A stretch of 49,005 nucleotides of DNA from a virus, in the IMG/VR virus record IMGVR_UViG_3300032163_001339, positions 1 to 49,005 of that record; one strand, 5' to 3'. The number at the start of each line of letters is the position of its first letter. Within the stretch, counting starts at the first letter, position 1. The position numbers were made by a program, and so were the translations under genes. Below the pieces are notes generated by a model, which did not search any database, was not told the origin of the DNA, and was given only the letters and a program-made list of their open reading frames with translations. This document shows positions 34,293-40,741 of this stretch, one piece after another.

Positions 34293-35772
34293 TCGAATTT
34301 CCCACACCTACACGCCCAGTTCTGGCACTGACCGGTTGAGCGGTACGGCCACCCCGTCCACGCCCACCGACCGGTTGGGAGAACACGACACCGCGCGGTA
34401 CGAAACCGACCGCCGGGGCCTGGATATGGTGCTGGGTACCGGGCGCCTGTCTGGGGCATTCACGGTGAGCCTTGTATGCTCGTTCCAGGCCGCCGGGTAT
34501 GCTCGCGCCAGCGGCAACGTGTCCGTCACCGCCACGGCCGCCATAGCGACCATCGCCAGCCCACTATCGAAAGGTTCGATAGTGGCAGCGGCGGCGGGAA
34601 CCTGCACCATGCGCGGGGAATCCGTGGCTACAGGGGCAGCTGTGATAGTCACGGCGGGGAATTACGGGCCGGTGTACGAAACTGATAAGGGCAGGCTTGT
34701 AGGGGCGTGCAACTCGTCCCTAACACTGCTAGGCGTGGCCTTCACAGGAGCCGCAGCATCAATACCAGTGCAGTCCGCCTTTGTGCCTACACCAAACCCC
34801 GTGGGTGCGTCCCAAATTCAAGCAGCCCAGACTTCGGTGGGCGCCTGGCAGGGGGCAGCGCTGGCATCCTCACCCGTGGCCGCAGCCGGCTTAGGCGGGT
34901 GGACTACGATATCGGATGCCGCGGCGGGGTATTTTGGCGGCGGAAGCGTCAGCGGCGGCGTAAACGAAATAGACGGCATCCGGTTCTCCGACGAAGCAGC
35001 CATAAACCCGTCTGCCGCACTATCGCTGGCGAGGTACGCCCTGGCCGCGGTTAACTCGACTTCGCGCGGGTATTTCGGTGGAGGATTTTCTGGGGCTGTA
35101 TCGGCGGAAATTGACGGAATAGAGTTCGCGGGGGAAACGGCTATCAACCCATCCGCGACACTATCCGCGGCACGGGTAAATTTAGCCGCGGTTAACTCGG
35201 CTTCACGCGGCTACTTCGGCGGTGGGGACACCGGTAGCTTCAGCAGCGAGATTGATGGCCTGCAATTTTCGGACGAATCTGCCATAAATCCGTCCGCCGT
35301 CCTTGCGACTGCAAGGGGCGCCCTGGCCGCGGTTAACTCGACTTCGCGCGGGTATTTTGGTGGCGGGTACACCGGAACATCGTCCAACCAGATAGATGGC
35401 CTGCAATTTTCGGATGAAACAGCAATAAACCCAGCCGCAGCGCTGGTTACTGCGCGGTATTATTTGGCCGGGGCTAACTCCACTGCGAGGGGATATTTCT
35501 GTGGAGGGACTACTTTTTCATCGGAAATCGACGGAATACTGTTCAGCAGCGAGGCCGCCATCAACCCGACCGCAACACTATCGCTCGCCCGTAATAGCCT
35601 GGCCGCGGTTAATTCCTTGGAACGCGGCTACTTCGGTGGGGGCTATACAGGCTCTCTAACCGCAGAAATCGACGGAATACTGTTCAGCAGCGAGGCGGCC
35701 ATCAACCCGGCCGCCGCCTTGAGTATCGCGCGGTATTACCTGGCAGGTATGCAATCAGGAGGAATACTTTGA
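34279..35772 (+). CDS. Kelch-like propeller tail protein
   Basis: 497 residues, GTG start inside the previous gene. An N-terminal linker with DRLSG-type turns and an Ala/Val-rich region like that of the previous protein (residues 1-180) lead into six repeats of about 47 residues. Each follows GYFGGG-x-EIDGI-x-FS-x-E-x-AINP-x-L-x-AR-x-LA-x-VNS (residues about 217-497). Six repeats of this size with a GG and an aromatic residue suit a six-bladed kelch-like beta-propeller. A receptor-binding role at the tail tip is inferred. The upstream gene's linker similarity suggests the two fibres share an ancestor. Confidence 0.78.
   Translation: MPTTDRISHTYTPSSGTDRLSGTATPSTPTDRLGEHDTARYETDRRGLDMVLGTGRLSGAFTVSLVCSFQAAGYARASGNVSVTATAAIATIASPLSKGSIVAAAAGTCTMRGESVATGAAVIVTAGNYGPVYETDKGRLVGACNSSLTLLGVAFTGAAASIPVQSAFVPTPNPVGASQIQAAQTSVGAWQGAALASSPVAAAGLGGWTTISDAAAGYFGGGSVSGGVNEIDGIRFSDEAAINPSAALSLARYALAAVNSTSRGYFGGGFSGAVSAEIDGIEFAGETAINPSATLSAARVNLAAVNSASRGYFGGGDTGSFSSEIDGLQFSDESAINPSAVLATARGALAAVNSTSRGYFGGGYTGTSSNQIDGLQFSDETAINPAAALVTARYYLAGANSTARGYFCGGTTFSSEIDGILFSSEAAINPTATLSLARNSLAAVNSLERGYFGGGYTGSLTAEIDGILFSSEAAINPAAALSIARYYLAGMQSGGIL
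34927..35760 (+). repeat. Six 141-bp repeats coding for propeller blades
   Basis: GYFGGG-type codons start at 34927, 35068, 35209, 35350, 35491 and 35626. The steps are 141, 141, 141, 141 and 135 bases, the last being two codons short. Nucleotide similarity between blades is high in places (for example gccgcggttaactc near 35044, 35184 and 35324), so copies are recent or kept similar by recombination. Confidence 0.9.
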
Positions 35773-36305
35773 GCAACGACGTGATCACCATCGACAACGC
35801 AGAAACCATCCTTGACGAACTGGAGGATGCATTTTTTGACATCCCTTTCGAGAACTCGGCGTACCAGACAAATCACTTTGTCGTTGACGCCCAGCTCACC
35901 CCGGAGCGCGCGTACCGTGCCATCGGCCTGCGAATGAGCAACCGCATGCGCGCACTGCGCGAGGCACAGTTCGGCCGGCGCCGGGAGGATGTGGACATCG
36001 ACGAGCTGCGCGCCAAAATAGCGGACACGGCCACCAGCGAATGGGACCGGCGGCGCGCCGCCATAGACATTGAGCAGAAGCTGGTAAATCGCCGCTTCAC
36101 CGGCAAACTGATCAACGATGCCATAGCCGAGCTGAACGTGCTGTACCGCCGTTTCCAGGCATTGCCGCGCTTTACGCGCGCACAGTTCGAGGATGGGGAA
36201 GCGGGGCACTTCGTTGAAAAGCTGGGGCGCCAGGCAAGAGGCATCACCGGGCCGTACGAATCGCTGTTGAACATGCAGCAAGGATTGCTTGAAAATGACA
36301 CTTGA
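35769..36305 (+). CDS. Hypothetical helical protein after the fibres
   Basis: 178 residues from a TTG start at 35769, supported by aggagg 7 bases upstream and overlap with the previous stop; no ATG offers a better start. Highly charged and helical (ETILDELEDAFFDIPFENSA, MRALREAQFGRRRED, LINDAIAELNVLYRRFQALP). No motif that I recognise. It could be a fibre assembly chaperone. It overlaps the holin-like gene. Confidence 0.7.
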   Translation: MSNDVITIDNAETILDELEDAFFDIPFENSAYQTNHFVVDAQLTPERAYRAIGLRMSNRMRALREAQFGRRREDVDIDELRAKIADTATSEWDRRRAAIDIEQKLVNRRFTGKLINDAIAELNVLYRRFQALPRFTRAQFEDGEAGHFVEKLGRQARGITGPYESLLNMQQGLLENDT

Positions 36306-36552
36306 TAAACGGCTAGCCAAAGTCCAAGTGGAAGCGTTCCTGGAAGCCTTGAGCCTGGAAACGGGCGTTGGCAACGAAGAGGTGCGCGAACTGCTGGAAG
36401 ATATTAGGTGGGTGCGTAAATACCGCAGAGCGGCGGCCAGGGCTGGGTGGGCGGCGGCCCTGGCAATAGCGGCGGCTATTGCGGTCGCGTTCGCTTCCGC
36501 ACTGTGGCTGGGCGTGATCACCTTGATATCGGATGCGCTGCACGTGAAATGA
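36295..36552 (+). CDS. Holin-like membrane protein
   Basis: 85 residues from the ATG at 36295, with an alternative TTG at 36289. A charged N-terminal half (DKRLAKVQVEAFLEALSLE) is followed by one strong membrane segment at about residues 50-75 (AALAIAAAIAVAFASALWLG) and a short end. Size, single span and late position fit a holin or pinholin, but no endolysin gene is next to it. It is the last plus-strand gene before the minus-strand block. Confidence 0.6.
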   Translation: MTLDKRLAKVQVEAFLEALSLETGVGNEEVRELLEDIRWVRKYRRAAARAGWAAALAIAAAIAVAFASALWLGVITLISDALHVK

Positions 36553-36571
36553 ACAAAACCGAAATCTGCAC

Positions 36572-36579
36572 GTTATGCC
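36572..36579. other. Cassette core site GTTATGCC
   Basis: GTTATGCC is the exact reverse complement of GGCATAAC at 37197-37204, the outer end of the attC-like element. In integron cassettes the outer core at one end of a cassette is complementary to the core at the other. The site also contains the methyltransferase stop codon (TAA on the minus strand, 36573-36575), a common arrangement in cassettes. Confidence 0.6.
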
Positions 36580-37181
36580 CCAAACATCGCCAGTTGCGCG
36601 GTAGTCTGTTCAAAGCGTTTCTTTGCTGCGTTGTAATAGTCCGTATCAAGTTCACAGCCCACAAAGTCAACCCCGAAATAGTGTGCCGCAATCGCGCTGC
36701 TGCCACTACCGAGGTGCGTGTCTAGTATCCGCTGCCCCGGCTTGGCATAGTTCGTTAAAAGCCATTCGTAGAGCTTTACGGGCTTTTGGGTTGGGTGAAT
36801 CTTGCCTTGTTCAGCGAATACCGACCGCCTCCATATCTTCGCAGGGCGTTGTATGCTGCTCCAAGCCATTTCACACATCGCCAAACTAAAATCATGCGGC
36901 TGCACCTTGTCCCAAATCAAAAACCCTTGTGTCGCGCCAAGGAAGTCAAGGAAATAGTTGCCGCCCCAAACAATCTGGTTCTGGCTCACGCGCTTCAATT
37001 CAGCGAAGTAATCACCCCCCGGTATTGCCGCATCCCAATCTTTTTTGGTGTGCTGCTGGCGCACAGGCTTTGAGCTAATGCCAATGCCGTATGGAGGGTC
37101 GCACACAGCCAAATCAAACGCCTTGTCCGGCAAGGTTGCCATGTATTCCATGCAGTCAATGTTCAGCAGTTCTATGCTCAT
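36573..37181 (-). CDS. DNA adenine methyltransferase (orphan)
   Basis: 202 residues from the ATG at 37181 (gagg 7 bases upstream). Adenine-specific methyltransferase of the beta type: catalytic DLAVCDPPYGIGISSKP early (DPPY), and SAM-binding LDTHLGSGSSAIAAHYFGVD late. HPTQKPVKLYEWLLTNYAK between them is typical for phage orphan methylases. No restriction enzyme is adjacent, so it probably protects phage DNA or alters host methylation. It lies between a cassette core and the attC-like element, reads away from the attC-like site, and its stop lies in the outer core. This suggests it came in as a gene cassette. Confidence 0.88.
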   Translation of the reverse strand: MSIELLNIDCMEYMATLPDKAFDLAVCDPPYGIGISSKPVRQQHTKKDWDAAIPGGDYFAELKRVSQNQIVWGGNYFLDFLGATQGFLIWDKVQPHDFSLAMCEMAWSSIQRPAKIWRRSVFAEQGKIHPTQKPVKLYEWLLTNYAKPGQRILDTHLGSGSSAIAAHYFGVDFVGCELDTDYYNAAKKRFEQTTAQLAMFGA

Positions 37182-37196
37182 ATTTACCTCAAAACC

Positions 37197-37260
37197 GGCA
37201 TAACAAATCATTCCAGAGGACGGGCGAAAAGCCGCCCGCCCCTGAATTCAAACGTTAGGT
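37197..37260. other. attC-like integron recombination site
   Basis: An imperfect palindrome of 64 bases with the layout of an attC site: outer core GCATAAC (37198-37204), TAACAAATCATTCCAG, a GC-rich stem cgggcg/cgcccg around 37221-37238, then CTGAATTCAAACGTTAGGT ending in core GTTAGGT (37254-37260; consensus GTTRRRY). The arms TAACAAATCATTCCAG and CTGAATTCAAACGTTAG closely follow known attC arms. It lies between the 89-residue gene and the methyltransferase. The outer core matches the one at 36572-36579. The call rests on pattern; activity is not shown. Confidence 0.75.
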
Positions 37261-37270
37261 TGCAGTTTGC

Positions 37271-37540
37271 TCACTGCGCCGCCATCCTGTCGCGCCCGTG
37301 CTTTTGCTCCCAATACACATTGATCCATTTTCCCTGGCGTTGATGATCCAGCTCATCATAGTTAATTGGCAGCGGCTTATCGTTGTAGGGCGCGGCTATT
37401 ACTGTACGGTTTGCCACAATCGCTACACTACCCGCGCTCACATCATCCGGGCATTGGCTGATTGCATAATCCGCCCCAGTTGCGCACTGGTGCGGTTGCG
37501 TGTCGCCGCTGGAGTTAATTTTTAGGTATATGGTTTTCAT
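37271..37540 (-). CDS. Hypothetical protein next to attC-like site
   Basis: 89 residues, ATG at 37540 with gagg 5 bases upstream. A mixed, soluble sequence (YLKINSSGDTQPHQC, then GSVAIVANRTVIAAPYNDKP) ending in WEQKHGRDRMAAQ. Its stop lies 11 bases before the attC-like element, the usual gene-to-attC spacing in a cassette. No family is recognised; many cassette genes encode novel small proteins. Confidence 0.7.
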   Translation of the reverse strand: MKTIYLKINSSGDTQPHQCATGADYAISQCPDDVSAGSVAIVANRTVIAAPYNDKPLPINYDELDHQRQGKWINVYWEQKHGRDRMAAQ

Positions 37541-37568
37541 TTTTGCCTCGCTTATGCGTTGTCGCGGC

Positions 37569-37808
37569 TTACATCCACGTTAGCCACAAGCCATCGTATG
37601 CTTTTCGCCCTAATCGTTTTTCTAGCCGCATTACTAATTTCTGTGCTGGCCCCTGGAACTTGTCGTAGTTATCCTCCTGACCATAGCGGCCATCATGGTA
37701 TGTGGCATACTCCAGCACGCTCATGCACTCGGCCAGTAGCTCGTCGTCGTAGCATCCGTCTGCTTCGCGCTTCGCCGCGCCGAGGCGTTTTTGCGCTGAG
37801 GTACTCAT
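37569..37808 (-). CDS. Hypothetical small charged protein
   Basis: 79 residues, ATG at 37808 with aaggag upstream, overlapping the stop of the upstream gene (ATGA). Helical, charged sequence including QKRLGAAKREADGCYDDELL and KLVMRLEKRLGRKAYDGLWL. No motif known to me. Coupled translation with the 37805 gene suggests joint action or shared ancestry. Confidence 0.68.
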   Translation of the reverse strand: MSTSAQKRLGAAKREADGCYDDELLAECMSVLEYATYHDGRYGQEDNYDKFQGPAQKLVMRLEKRLGRKAYDGLWLTWM

Positions 37809-38416
37809 GCTTCTTCTCCTTCTTGTAGGTCAGTGGTGGCGCGAAGCCGGTCACCTAGAGCGTTGTGCCCCTTGCAGCGTGCTGCCAGCTCTACAAGCCA
37901 GCTCGCCAGCTCCGGGGGCGTGTGTTCGCGTTCCGCCTTTGTTATGTGCGGCCTGTGGTCGTGCCGTTTCCGGCTCTGCACTACATGGCTCGCCTCACCC
38001 AGGCGCAGCGGCATTCGTGGCAGGTCTTGCGGTTCAGCGCCGCAAATGTACAGCCAAGTCTTTTTCTCTGCTCGGTGGCCCCACCACATTTGCACTATTG
38101 GCAAAGTCCACCCTCCAAATTCGTCGCGCTCCCCTGGCGCCGGTAGTTGCTGGTCTTGCCATAGCGTCGAGCCGGCCGGGTGCTCCAAAACGCCGCCCCA
38201 TTTCCGCACTTGCGCCACCGCCCACCGCGCCAGGTCTTTCTCGTCTGCCCGTGGGGCCGCAAAATGCCGCAGCCTTCCCCACGCCCGGCAAGGCGGGTGC
38301 GCCACTACCGGCTCGCCACCTTGCCAGCGTCTGGCATCTCTCTCGGCGTCCCATACGTCCACGCCAGGCATCGCCTTGTAGTTGCTATCTTCGCGGGCAA
38401 AAAGCACAGCTACCAT
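37805..38416 (-). CDS. Phage accessory protein with HPPCRAW motif
   Basis: 203 residues from the ATG at 38416 (cggag 5 bases upstream); an in-frame ATG at 38443 has no better site. The segment VVAHPPCRAWGRLRHFA, then GGVLEHPAGSTLW and VQMWWGHRAEKKTWLYICG, belongs to a phage family I have seen with unknown function. The HPPC and EHP steps recall cytosine-methylase-like folds, but catalytic residues are not complete. The last 20 residues, after KGHNALG, span the core-like word at 37862-37871 and could have been added by recombination. It overlaps the next gene by 4 bases. Confidence 0.72.
   Translation of the reverse strand: MVAVLFAREDSNYKAMPGVDVWDAERDARRWQGGEPVVAHPPCRAWGRLRHFAAPRADEKDLARWAVAQVRKWGGVLEHPAGSTLWQDQQLPAPGERDEFGGWTLPIVQMWWGHRAEKKTWLYICGAEPQDLPRMPLRLGEASHVVQSRKRHDHRPHITKAEREHTPPELASWLVELAARCKGHNALGDRLRATTDLQEGEEA
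37862..37871. other. Cassette core-like site GTTGTGCCCC
   Basis: The exact 10-base reverse complement of GGGGCACAAC at 38437-38446, the outer end of the second attC-like element. The two flank most of the 203-residue gene, the geometry expected for the outer cores of a gene cassette. It falls within codons for KGHNA near the gene's end. Confidence 0.5.
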
Positions 38417-38436
38417 TATATCTCCGTAGTTACGGC

Positions 38437-38501
38437 GGGGCACAACAACACGCTCAACCGGACGCCGCTAAAGCGGCGCCGCCAACCTCAAGCGGCTTGC
38501 C
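38437..38501. other. Degenerate attC-like element
   Basis: GGGGCACAAC (38437-38446), an arm acacgctcaaccgga, a perfect stem CGCCGCT-AA-AGCGGCG (38463-38478), and a second arm ccaacctcaagcggcttgcc. The stem and first arm closely follow known attC arms; the second arm ends in GGCTTGCC rather than a GTT core, so it may be inactive. The 58-residue gene ends inside it (stop at 38488-38490). Orientation is not settled. Confidence 0.55.
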
Positions 38502-38664
38502 GGGGTAGTTCTCCGGTCTGCGTCCAGACGTATTCACAAGGCTTCAGCCCGTTAAGCCTTTCGAACTCTTTGATGTGGGCGAGAACTCCCGCAGGGGTCG
38601 GGCATAAAGCGTCGAACTTGGGAATTTTCAATCCAGGTTTGCGATGCACGGCGCCTTTAATCAT
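38488..38664 (-). CDS. 58-residue protein ending in attC-like site
   Basis: ATG at 38664 with aaggagg 7 bases upstream, overlapping the stop of the next gene upstream (ATGATTAA). The sequence begins MIKGAVHRKPGLKIPKFDAL, then VLAHIKEFERLNGLKPCEYV, and ends in GELPRQAA. The stop lies within the second attC-like element, as in many cassette genes. No family is recognised. It fills the gap 38488-38664 between two longer genes. Confidence 0.65.
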   Translation of the reverse strand: MIKGAVHRKPGLKIPKFDALCPTPAGVLAHIKEFERLNGLKPCEYVWTQTGELPRQAA

Positions 38665-39037
38665 TTCCTTCCTCCTTGATAGCCCTTATCACAAGTTCAC
38701 TGTGCTCTTCGACCTCCACCGCCGGCAACTTCTCGCCGGCATTCATACGCGCGACTGCGTTGGAAACTGACAGCCGTTTCTGCAACAGGTCGTAGGCGCC
38801 GTGCTGGGTGATGTACACCAGCAGCTTAGACCAATCTGCAACCTTTGCATCCTTCACAGTGCGGATCGAAGCCGAGTTGTGCGGGCCGCGGACCATCGTA
38901 AGGCTAGCCGCCTGCATCATCCCGGAGAGTTGATCGCGCAGTACGGCTATCTGGTCGTCGTACTGCGCGGCCATGAAGTCGCGCTTGGCCCTCAGGCCGG
39001 CTATTTTTTCCACCAGTTCAACTATGTCGGCTTGCAC
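38657..39037 (-). CDS. Hypothetical helical protein
   Basis: 126 residues, GTG start at 39037 with aggaggg 7 bases upstream. The N-terminal half is a coiled coil (DIVELVEKIAGLRAKRDF, then QIAVLRDQLSGMMQAASLTM). The second half carries KDAKVADWSKLLVYITQHGA and YDLLQKRLSVSNAVARM. It overlaps both neighbours. The pattern recalls phage-encoded small Gam-like or DNA-metabolism helpers, but no named family is certain. Confidence 0.68.
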   Translation of the reverse strand: MQADIVELVEKIAGLRAKRDFMAAQYDDQIAVLRDQLSGMMQAASLTMVRGPHNSASIRTVKDAKVADWSKLLVYITQHGAYDLLQKRLSVSNAVARMNAGEKLPAVEVEEHSELVIRAIKEEGND

Positions 39038-39453
39038 GGCACACCCCTCCTGATCCCGATGCGTTTGAGTAAAATACGCGCGGCAACCTGATCGTCCTTG
39101 TACTCCGTGTCGACCATGCGCGGGGTGTTCGTGTTCGTGCTGAGCTTGAACGCCCGCCGCAGTTTTTGGTCCGCAGACCGCATGTACAACTCGACCTGGC
39201 GCTTGTTCTCGGACGGCAGCAGGATGCGGTAATCGCCGTTGCCCGAGGCGATGTACATGCCGCGGCCAAGCAGCACGTTGCGCACGTAATCCACCGCCCC
39301 CAACTCGGCCAGCGCGAGCTGGTCGAACTCGCGCTTGGTGGCTATTATTGGGTATTCCAGGCCCAAAATCTTGCGCACCAGCCTGCCGCTGATAACCGAC
39401 CCGTAGTTTATGAGCTTGCGGGACTCAAGTTCTGCCAGAAGTTCTTTAGACAT
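39022..39453 (-). CDS. Hypothetical replication-module protein
   Basis: 143 residues from the ATG at 39453 (ggagg 6 bases upstream). Contains SKELLAELESRKLINYGSVI, IIATKREFDQLALAELGAVD and basic KRQVELYMRSADQKLRRAFK. The end is Lys/Arg-rich. No catalytic motif is clear; the basic surface suggests nucleic-acid contact. It overlaps both adjacent genes by 8-16 bases, so all are one transcript. Confidence 0.68.
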   Translation of the reverse strand: MSKELLAELESRKLINYGSVISGRLVRKILGLEYPIIATKREFDQLALAELGAVDYVRNVLLGRGMYIASGNGDYRILLPSENKRQVELYMRSADQKLRRAFKLSTNTNTPRMVDTEYKDDQVAARILLKRIGIRRGVPCKPT

Positions 39454-40045
39454 CGGACACCTCCGCGGTCGCTCTGCCGAAAGTCGGGCGGAAATCGCCG
39501 AAACCGCCGTACCTGGAAGCATGTTGTATGACGCGCTTCAAGGTTGGGAAGTCGATCACCGAGTCGTCAAATTCCAGCACGGTGGAGAAACTCCAGTCGT
39601 GGAAAATAGGCGCATCCTTGGCAATGCGAACCGCCTTCTGCGGCAGCAGCATGCGTATGCGCATGTCAGGGTTGCCCACCACGTCATCGATGGTTTTAAC
39701 CTTGTCCATGCCGCTGTAGGCGAGTTTAATTTTGCTTTCGGTGGGGAACAATCCGCCGCGCATTTTGGAGCGGCCTATCTTCGACACCTGAAACGCGGTA
39801 GTGCATGTCGCTTCCATGAGCCAAGACGCTGGAATGTATACCTTCAGCTCCGTGTCGAAATACAATTTAGATTCGACTTCGATGTTGCCGATCTCCAGAA
39901 TATCGTCATCGGTTTTGCGTTGGCCCTTGGCGTGCAGAGGCTTCAGCAATTTTTTGTACCGGTTGAAAGGGTCAACCACTTGTGGATTGTTGACCAATAA
40001 CGGGTTAATCCCGGCGATTTCTACGCGTGCTTGCCTGATTGCCAT
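39446..40045 (-). CDS. RAMP-like conserved phage protein
   Basis: 199 residues from the ATG at 40045 (aggaga 8 bases upstream). Opens with RVEIAGINPLLVNNPQVVDP, then IPASWLMEATCTTAFQV. It ends with HASRYGGFGDFRPTFGRATA, a glycine-rich motif like the GxGDWRPxxGR end of a phage family that resembles RAMP/ferredoxin-like RNA-binding proteins. Phage members lie in replication or recombination modules and have no established role. It is the first gene downstream of the pentamer array and promoter at 40693-40721, so it has a leader of about 640 bases. Confidence 0.7.
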   Translation of the reverse strand: MAIRQARVEIAGINPLLVNNPQVVDPFNRYKKLLKPLHAKGQRKTDDDILEIGNIEVESKLYFDTELKVYIPASWLMEATCTTAFQVSKIGRSKMRGGLFPTESKIKLAYSGMDKVKTIDDVVGNPDMRIRMLLPQKAVRIAKDAPIFHDWSFSTVLEFDDSVIDFPTLKRVIQHASRYGGFGDFRPTFGRATAEVSDV

Positions 40046-40099
40046 TTCCGTGTCTCCTGATTTGTCGATAAAAGAATTGAGATATCCCAATTCAGTCCG

Positions 40100-40680
40100 G
40101 GCAACTCGGCCCGGACAACACCCTCGTTGGAAGATGTTGGCCGCGTTTCGTTGCTTTGCGCTGCGGTGCGTTGCCTTGCGTTGCCGTGCCGTGCGTTGCC
40201 ATGCATTGCAATGCATTTGAATCCCAGATTTTCACCGGAACTCGGACAACACCCTCGTTGGAAGATGTTGGCCGCGTTTCGTCGCTTTGCGTTGCGGTGC
40301 ATTGCGGTGCGGTGCCGTGCGTTGCTATGCATTTGAATCCCAGATTTTCACCGAGACTCGGACAACACCCTCGTTGGAAGATGTTGGCCGCGTTTCGTTG
40401 CTATGCCGTGCGTTGCCTTGCGCTGCCGTGCGTTGCTATGCATTTGAATCCCAGATTTTCACCGAGACTCGGACAACACCCTCGTTGGAAGATGCTGCCC
40501 GCGTTTCGTTGCTTTGCGTTGCGGTGCGCTGCCCTGCGCTGCGTTGCCTTGCGTTTGAATCCCAGATTTTCACCGAGACTCGGACAACACCCTCGTTGGA
40601 AGATGCTGCCCGCGTTTCGTTGCTTTGCGATGCCTTGCGTTGCAATGCGGTGCTTTGCAGTGCTCTGTAATGTGTTTCCA
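40100..40680. repeat. Array of 66-bp constant blocks and NNTGC pentamers
   Basis: Five copies of cggacaacaccctcgttgga start at 40112, 40243, 40359, 40470 and 40581, with steps of 131, 116, 111 and 111. Each step is a constant 66 bases plus 13, 10, 9 or 9 pentamers. Every pentamer reads NNTGC with rare exceptions (tracts 40150-40214, 40281-40330, 40397-40441, 40508-40552 and 40619-40663). The constant block has a palindrome ccgag-a-ctcgg in copies 3-5. Frames through it are Cys-rich or Arg/Gln-rich and look like by-products. It lies in the untranslated leader of the RAMP-like gene, read on the minus strand as GCANN repeats. Confidence 0.92.
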
Positions 40681-40692
40681 CACTACACTATC

Positions 40693-40721
40693 AATATATG
40701 TACTGCCATAGCACTTGTCAA
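40693..40721 (-). promoter_or_regulatory. Sigma-70-type promoter upstream of the pentamer array
   Basis: On the minus strand TTGACA (40721-40716), a 17-base spacer and TATATT (40698-40693) match the bacterial housekeeping consensus at 6 of 6 and 5 of 6 positions. Start would be near 40686, directly before the array, so the array would be transcribed as a long leader of the gene at 39446-40045. Good sequence match; activity is not shown. Confidence 0.78.
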
Positions 40722-40741
40722 GAGCTGCTGAAAAATAAATA

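Noticed and set aside
37805-38508. Overlapping plus-strand frames opposite the HPPCRAW gene
   Set aside because: They are Pro/Ala/Arg-rich shadows of the minus-strand gene, which has a ribosome site and family motifs.
40100-40680. CRISPR array
   Set aside because: Constant blocks are 66 bp and the parts between them are low-complexity pentamers of varying length, not unique spacers; no cas genes are seen.
40100-40680. Diversity-generating retroelement template/variable region
   Set aside because: No reverse transcriptase is present and variation is not limited to adenine positions of a coding repeat.
40127-40731. Cys-rich plus-strand frames and Arg/Gln-rich minus-strand frames through the pentamer array
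   Set aside because: Any frame through NNTGC repeats yields similar repetitive peptides; none has a ribosome site and the pentamer period is not codon-phased.
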